DNA from: an uncultured Clostridia bacterium
GTDB taxonomy: Bacteria; Bacillota; Clostridia; Peptostreptococcales; Anaerovoracaceae
DNA: 7,992 bases
Assembly (NCBI GenBank): GCA_937928455.1
Contig: CALFUG010000111.1
Coordinates: 1-7,992 of the forward strand
Direction: 5' to 3'
The notes beneath the pieces were generated by a model that ran no database searches, was not told where the DNA came from, and was given only the letters and a program-made list of their open reading frames with translations. How positions within the stretch are numbered: position 1 is the first letter of the stretch; each line of letters starts with the position of its first letter. The position numbers were made by a program, and so were the translations under genes. Positions 5,619-7,992 of the stretch are shown here, in pieces.

Positions 5619-7556
5619 CTAGTAAAACCCATTTCCGTTGGGCACGTAATTGGGAACCATCTCTTGGAGCCAGCTACGGATATCCTCTTCCGGGCCGCAT
5701 AGCAATTCCTTCAAAGCTTCTTCCAATGCCTGATCCTTCTTCAGCATCTCCTTCAGCTCCGTCTTGGCCTCCAAGGGATGCCCCACATATATTTTATCGT
5801 GGGCCGTCTTCTCAATACCCTCCTCCGCCAGCAGCAGCTCTTCATAAAGCTTCTCTCCCGGGCGAAGTCCCGTCACCACGATATCGATGTCCACCTCCGG
5901 CACATAGCCGGAAAGACGAATTACATTTTCCGCCAGGTCCATAATCCGAACCGGCTCTCCCATATCCAGCACAAAGATTTCTCCCCCGTGAGCCATGGCC
6001 CCGGTTTGAATGACCAATTGCACGGCTTCGGGAATGGTCATAAAGTATCGGGTAATATCCGGATGGGTCACCGTCACCGGTCCCCCATTTTCAATCTGTT
6101 TTCGAAATATGGGTATGACGGAACCGTTGGATCCCAGCACATTGCCAAACCGCACGGCAGAAAAACTGGTTTTGGAGCTTCCCCGGCTCTTCTCCTGTAG
6201 AATCATTTCCGCCATTCGTTTGGTGGCGCCCATTACGTTGGTGGGGTTCACCGCTTTGTCGGTAGAAATCATGACGAATTTTGTCACTAAATATTCCTCC
6301 GACAGCTCCATCATATTCTTGCTGCCCAGAATATTATTAACCAAAGCTTCTTTGGGATTGAGCTCCATAAGAGGAACATGTTTATGGGCCGCCGCATGAA
6401 ACACCACATGGGGTCGATACTTTTCAAAAACCTGTCGGAGCCGTTGCTTATCCCGCACGCTGGCAATCACCGTCTCGAATTCCAAAGCGGGAAATGCCTG
6501 ACTCATCTCGTTGGCTAACTCAAACACGGTATTCTCATAGATATCCAGTGCGATGAGCTTCCGGGGTTTAAATCCTGCGATTTGGCGACAGAGCTCGCTC
6601 CCGATGGATCCCCCACCCCCGGTTACCAACACAATTTGTCCTTCCAGATATCCAGAGATTTCCCGCAAGTTTACCTTCACCGGCTCTCTGCCTAAAAGGT
6701 CTTCGATGTCCACATCCCGAAGTTTGGAAATGCTCACATTTTCATTAATTAAGTCGATAAGACTGGGGAGAATCTTAATCTTAGCCCGGGTCTTATTGCA
6801 TTCATTGACAATGGCTTGAATCACTTTTCGGTTGGCAGAGGGAATGGCCACAATGATTTCCTGAATGCCATATTTCCGGGCCACCACCCGAATTTTCGAA
6901 GTATCCCCTACCACCTTCACTCCATTAATTCGACTGCCCACCTTGGAGGGATTGTCATCGATGGCTGCCACTACTTTTTTCCCATATTCCGGGTGCTGCT
7001 TGATTTCCCGAATCATGGAAGCCCCCGCATCTCCGGCACCCACCACCATAACCTTGGTTACATTGCTTCCCATCAAGTTATGCCGACCCAAGCCCAACAC
7101 GGTGCTGTTAAAAGCGCCGGGTGTCCGAAGGCTACGCAGCATACGATATGTGATTCGGGATCCTCCCACAAGCACCATCATCAAAAGGCCGGCGATGATG
7201 TATATGCTTCGAGGCACCATTTGCTGGGTAAAGGCAATATAAGCCAATACCAACAACTGACCCGCAAAGCAAGCCACCACCGCCTTCATCAACTCCTGGG
7301 TCCCTGCATACCGCCACATGCTGGTATAAATCCCTGCCAGGGCAAAAACTCCCACCAAGATGAGGGTGATGGGAAATAAGTTGGAAGCATATACGGCAAA
7401 CCACACCTCGAACTGATTGCCGTTGACATCAAATTCAAATCGCAATAAGTATGCGCTAATAAAGGCAACATTGATAATGATGGCATCCAGCACCACCAAT
7501 AAAGCAATTCGAATGGCCTTTGCCATTTCCATCGGTCTCCGGTTCCTTTTCCCCAT
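5619..7556 (-). CDS. Membrane-bound nucleotide-sugar 4,6-dehydratase (PglF/CapD/WbpM type)
   Basis: Predicted to convert a UDP-sugar, probably UDP-GlcNAc, to the 4-keto-6-deoxy form for capsule, exopolysaccharide or glycoprotein sugars. Of 645 aa, four hydrophobic segments (about 15-39, 59-77, 89-110, 117-135) anchor it. A first Rossmann domain follows (VVGAGDAG, 171-178), then the catalytic extended-SDR domain with TGGGGSIGSE (312-321). Catalytic residues fit the long dehydratases: STDKA (431-435), then Met442 and Lys446 in MGATK, with Met in place of the usual SDR Tyr, as is known for this family. HKHVPLME (391-398) and RPGEKLYEE (565-573) are also typical. The ATG at 7556 follows AAGGA (7569-7573) by 12 bases; the nearer upstream ATG is out of frame. 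It is the first gene of the unit with pgi. CapD, PglF, WbpM and EpsC names are all used for relatives, so no symbol is given. Confidence 0.93.
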   Translation of the reverse strand: MGKRNRRPMEMAKAIRIALLVVLDAIIINVAFISAYLLRFEFDVNGNQFEVWFAVYASNLFPITLILVGVFALAGIYTSMWRYAGTQELMKAVVACFAGQLLVLAYIAFTQQMVPRSIYIIAGLLMMVLVGGSRITYRMLRSLRTPGAFNSTVLGLGRHNLMGSNVTKVMVVGAGDAGASMIREIKQHPEYGKKVVAAIDDNPSKVGSRINGVKVVGDTSKIRVVARKYGIQEIIVAIPSANRKVIQAIVNECNKTRAKIKILPSLIDLINENVSISKLRDVDIEDLLGREPVKVNLREISGYLEGQIVLVTGGGGSIGSELCRQIAGFKPRKLIALDIYENTVFELANEMSQAFPALEFETVIASVRDKQRLRQVFEKYRPHVVFHAAAHKHVPLMELNPKEALVNNILGSKNMMELSEEYLVTKFVMISTDKAVNPTNVMGATKRMAEMILQEKSRGSSKTSFSAVRFGNVLGSNGSVIPIFRKQIENGGPVTVTHPDITRYFMTIPEAVQLVIQTGAMAHGGEIFVLDMGEPVRIMDLAENVIRLSGYVPEVDIDIVVTGLRPGEKLYEELLLAEEGIEKTAHDKIYVGHPLEAKTELKEMLKKDQALEEALKELLCGPEEDIRSWLQEMVPNYVPNGNGFY

Positions 7557-7572
7557 GTCTTTCTTTCATCCT

Positions 7573-7612
7573 TTTTCTACAAATTAATAATATTTTCTAT
7601 TGTTTTCTACAA
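7573..7612. repeat. Phased TTTTCTA repeats upstream of the dehydratase gene
   Basis: TTTTCTA occurs at 7573, 7593 and 7603 (TAGAAAA on the coding strand). The outer copies extend to identical ten-base TTTTCTACAA, exactly 30 bases apart; the middle copy reads TTTTCTATTG. Spacings of 20 and 10 bases place the A-tracts on the same helix face, as in curved DNA or a multi-site protein binding region. The array surrounds a candidate -10 box. Confidence 0.5.
7587..7592 (-). promoter_or_regulatory. Candidate -10 box for the dehydratase-pgi unit
   Basis: TATTAT (five of six consensus bases) lies on the minus strand about 30 bases before the dehydratase start. No good -35 is found 16-18 bases upstream; that place is taken by the A-rich TAGAAAA repeats. 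If used, initiation near 7580 leaves a leader of about 24 bases containing the AAGGA ribosome site. The rest of the 133-base gap (7557-7689) shows no terminator for the upstream gene. Confidence 0.35.
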
Positions 7613-7689
7613 TTACCTACCATGTATGTTTCCTGCTACCATTGCCCTTTCCAACCATCTTTTGATCCCGGCTATTATGCTAGATTCCA

Positions 7690-7992
7690 CTAGTTCAATT
7701 TATCGTAGGCATCCGAGTCTACCGCCATATCCAGCAATTGCTCCGATTCTCGGGTCTTTTCCAGAGAAACCTCCGGCTCCGGCTTATCCGTTTGATAGCT
7801 CACCTTTTCCTGCCTCAAAAAATCCTTGATTCGATCCACATGAATGCACATACCAAAGTTCAAAGGGCTGACCCCACTGTACATGCCATAGACCACTCCG
7901 TTGGCATCGAACACCGGTCCCCCTTCCTGCCCTCGAAAACCCGGGGTGGACATTTCCGCTCCCACAATTCCTTCCGGGCTTCCCACCAAACG
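7690..7992 (-). CDS. C-terminal part of a trypsin/HtrA-fold protein with Glu at the catalytic Ser position, 5' partial
   Basis: The reading frame is open to the right edge, so only the last 100 residues are visible. The segment GQEGGPVFDANGVVYGMYSG, then FGMCIHVDRIKDFL, matches the end of a chymotrypsin-like S1 domain of the HtrA/trypsin-2 kind, where the family has GNSGGP followed by a strand and an I-x-I-D-x-[IV] helix start. Here the nucleophile Ser is replaced by Glu (codon GAA), so this domain should lack serine-protease activity and may act in binding or as a pseudoprotease. The His and Asp positions are outside the window. A hydrophilic, acidic tail of about 40 residues follows and ends without a PDZ domain. 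It lies 133 bases upstream of the dehydratase gene on the same strand. Cell location cannot be judged without the N-terminus. Confidence 0.65.
   Translation of the reverse strand, partial: RLVGSPEGIVGAEMSTPGFRGQEGGPVFDANGVVYGMYSGVSPLNFGMCIHVDRIKDFLRQEKVSYQTDKPEPEVSLEKTRESEQLLDMAVDSDAYDKLN

Noticed and set aside
6816..7379. Long plus-strand open frame (187 codons) opposite the dehydratase
   Set aside because: His/Pro-rich shadow translation, no ribosome site, lies wholly inside a well-supported gene.
1..7992. A new multi-gene defence, mobile or RNA-guided system
   Set aside because: All genes are identifiable envelope, transport or central-metabolism families; no repeats arrays, integrase, transposase, nuclease or toxin-like genes are visible.

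Overview
The window looks like a chromosomal segment of a low-to-mid GC anaerobic Bacillota, most likely class Clostridia. The reasons are strong AGGAGG-type ribosome sites, a clostridial-type 3-hydroxybutyryl-CoA dehydrogenase, a short Bacillus/Clostridium-type glucose-6-phosphate isomerase, and a lytic transglycosylase carrying copper-amine-oxidase-N-like repeats. The assignment rests on protein character only. No phage, insertion sequence, CRISPR array, tRNA or rRNA was seen.

Layout. At the left edge, a plus-strand gene cut by the window encodes a coiled-coil plus NodB polysaccharide deacetylase (3-746). It converges, 18 bases apart, on a minus-strand membrane-anchored SLT lytic transglycosylase (765-1892). 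A 151-base divergent promoter region (1893-2043) follows. It holds one promoter per direction and an inverted repeat between them. The plus-strand gene there is a 408-residue major facilitator transporter (2044-3270), apparently translated from a leaderless message. A nested hairpin (3272-3316) ends that gene and can also serve the converging minus-strand genes.

The right half is all minus strand, read from right to left. It starts with the C-terminal end of a trypsin/HtrA-fold protein whose catalytic Ser position is Glu (7690-7992, cut by the edge). Next comes a membrane-bound PglF/CapD-type nucleotide-sugar 4,6-dehydratase (5619-7556), then glucose-6-phosphate isomerase (4330-5607), then 3-hydroxybutyryl-CoA dehydrogenase (3368-4216).

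How they fit together. Several products act at the cell envelope: the deacetylase and transglycosylase modify peptidoglycan or another glycan, and the dehydratase makes a 4-keto-6-deoxy sugar for surface glycans. Glucose-6-phosphate isomerase is tightly coupled to the dehydratase gene (11 bases between them). It makes fructose-6-phosphate, the precursor of UDP-GlcNAc, which is a plausible dehydratase substrate. The hydroxybutyryl-CoA dehydrogenase belongs to butyrate or beta-oxidation metabolism and sits apart from its usual thl/crt/bcd/etf partners. No new multi-gene system is evident. The points most worth a second look are the pseudoprotease motif, the leaderless transporter, a predicted cofactor switch in the dehydrogenase, and phased A-tract repeats before the dehydratase gene.
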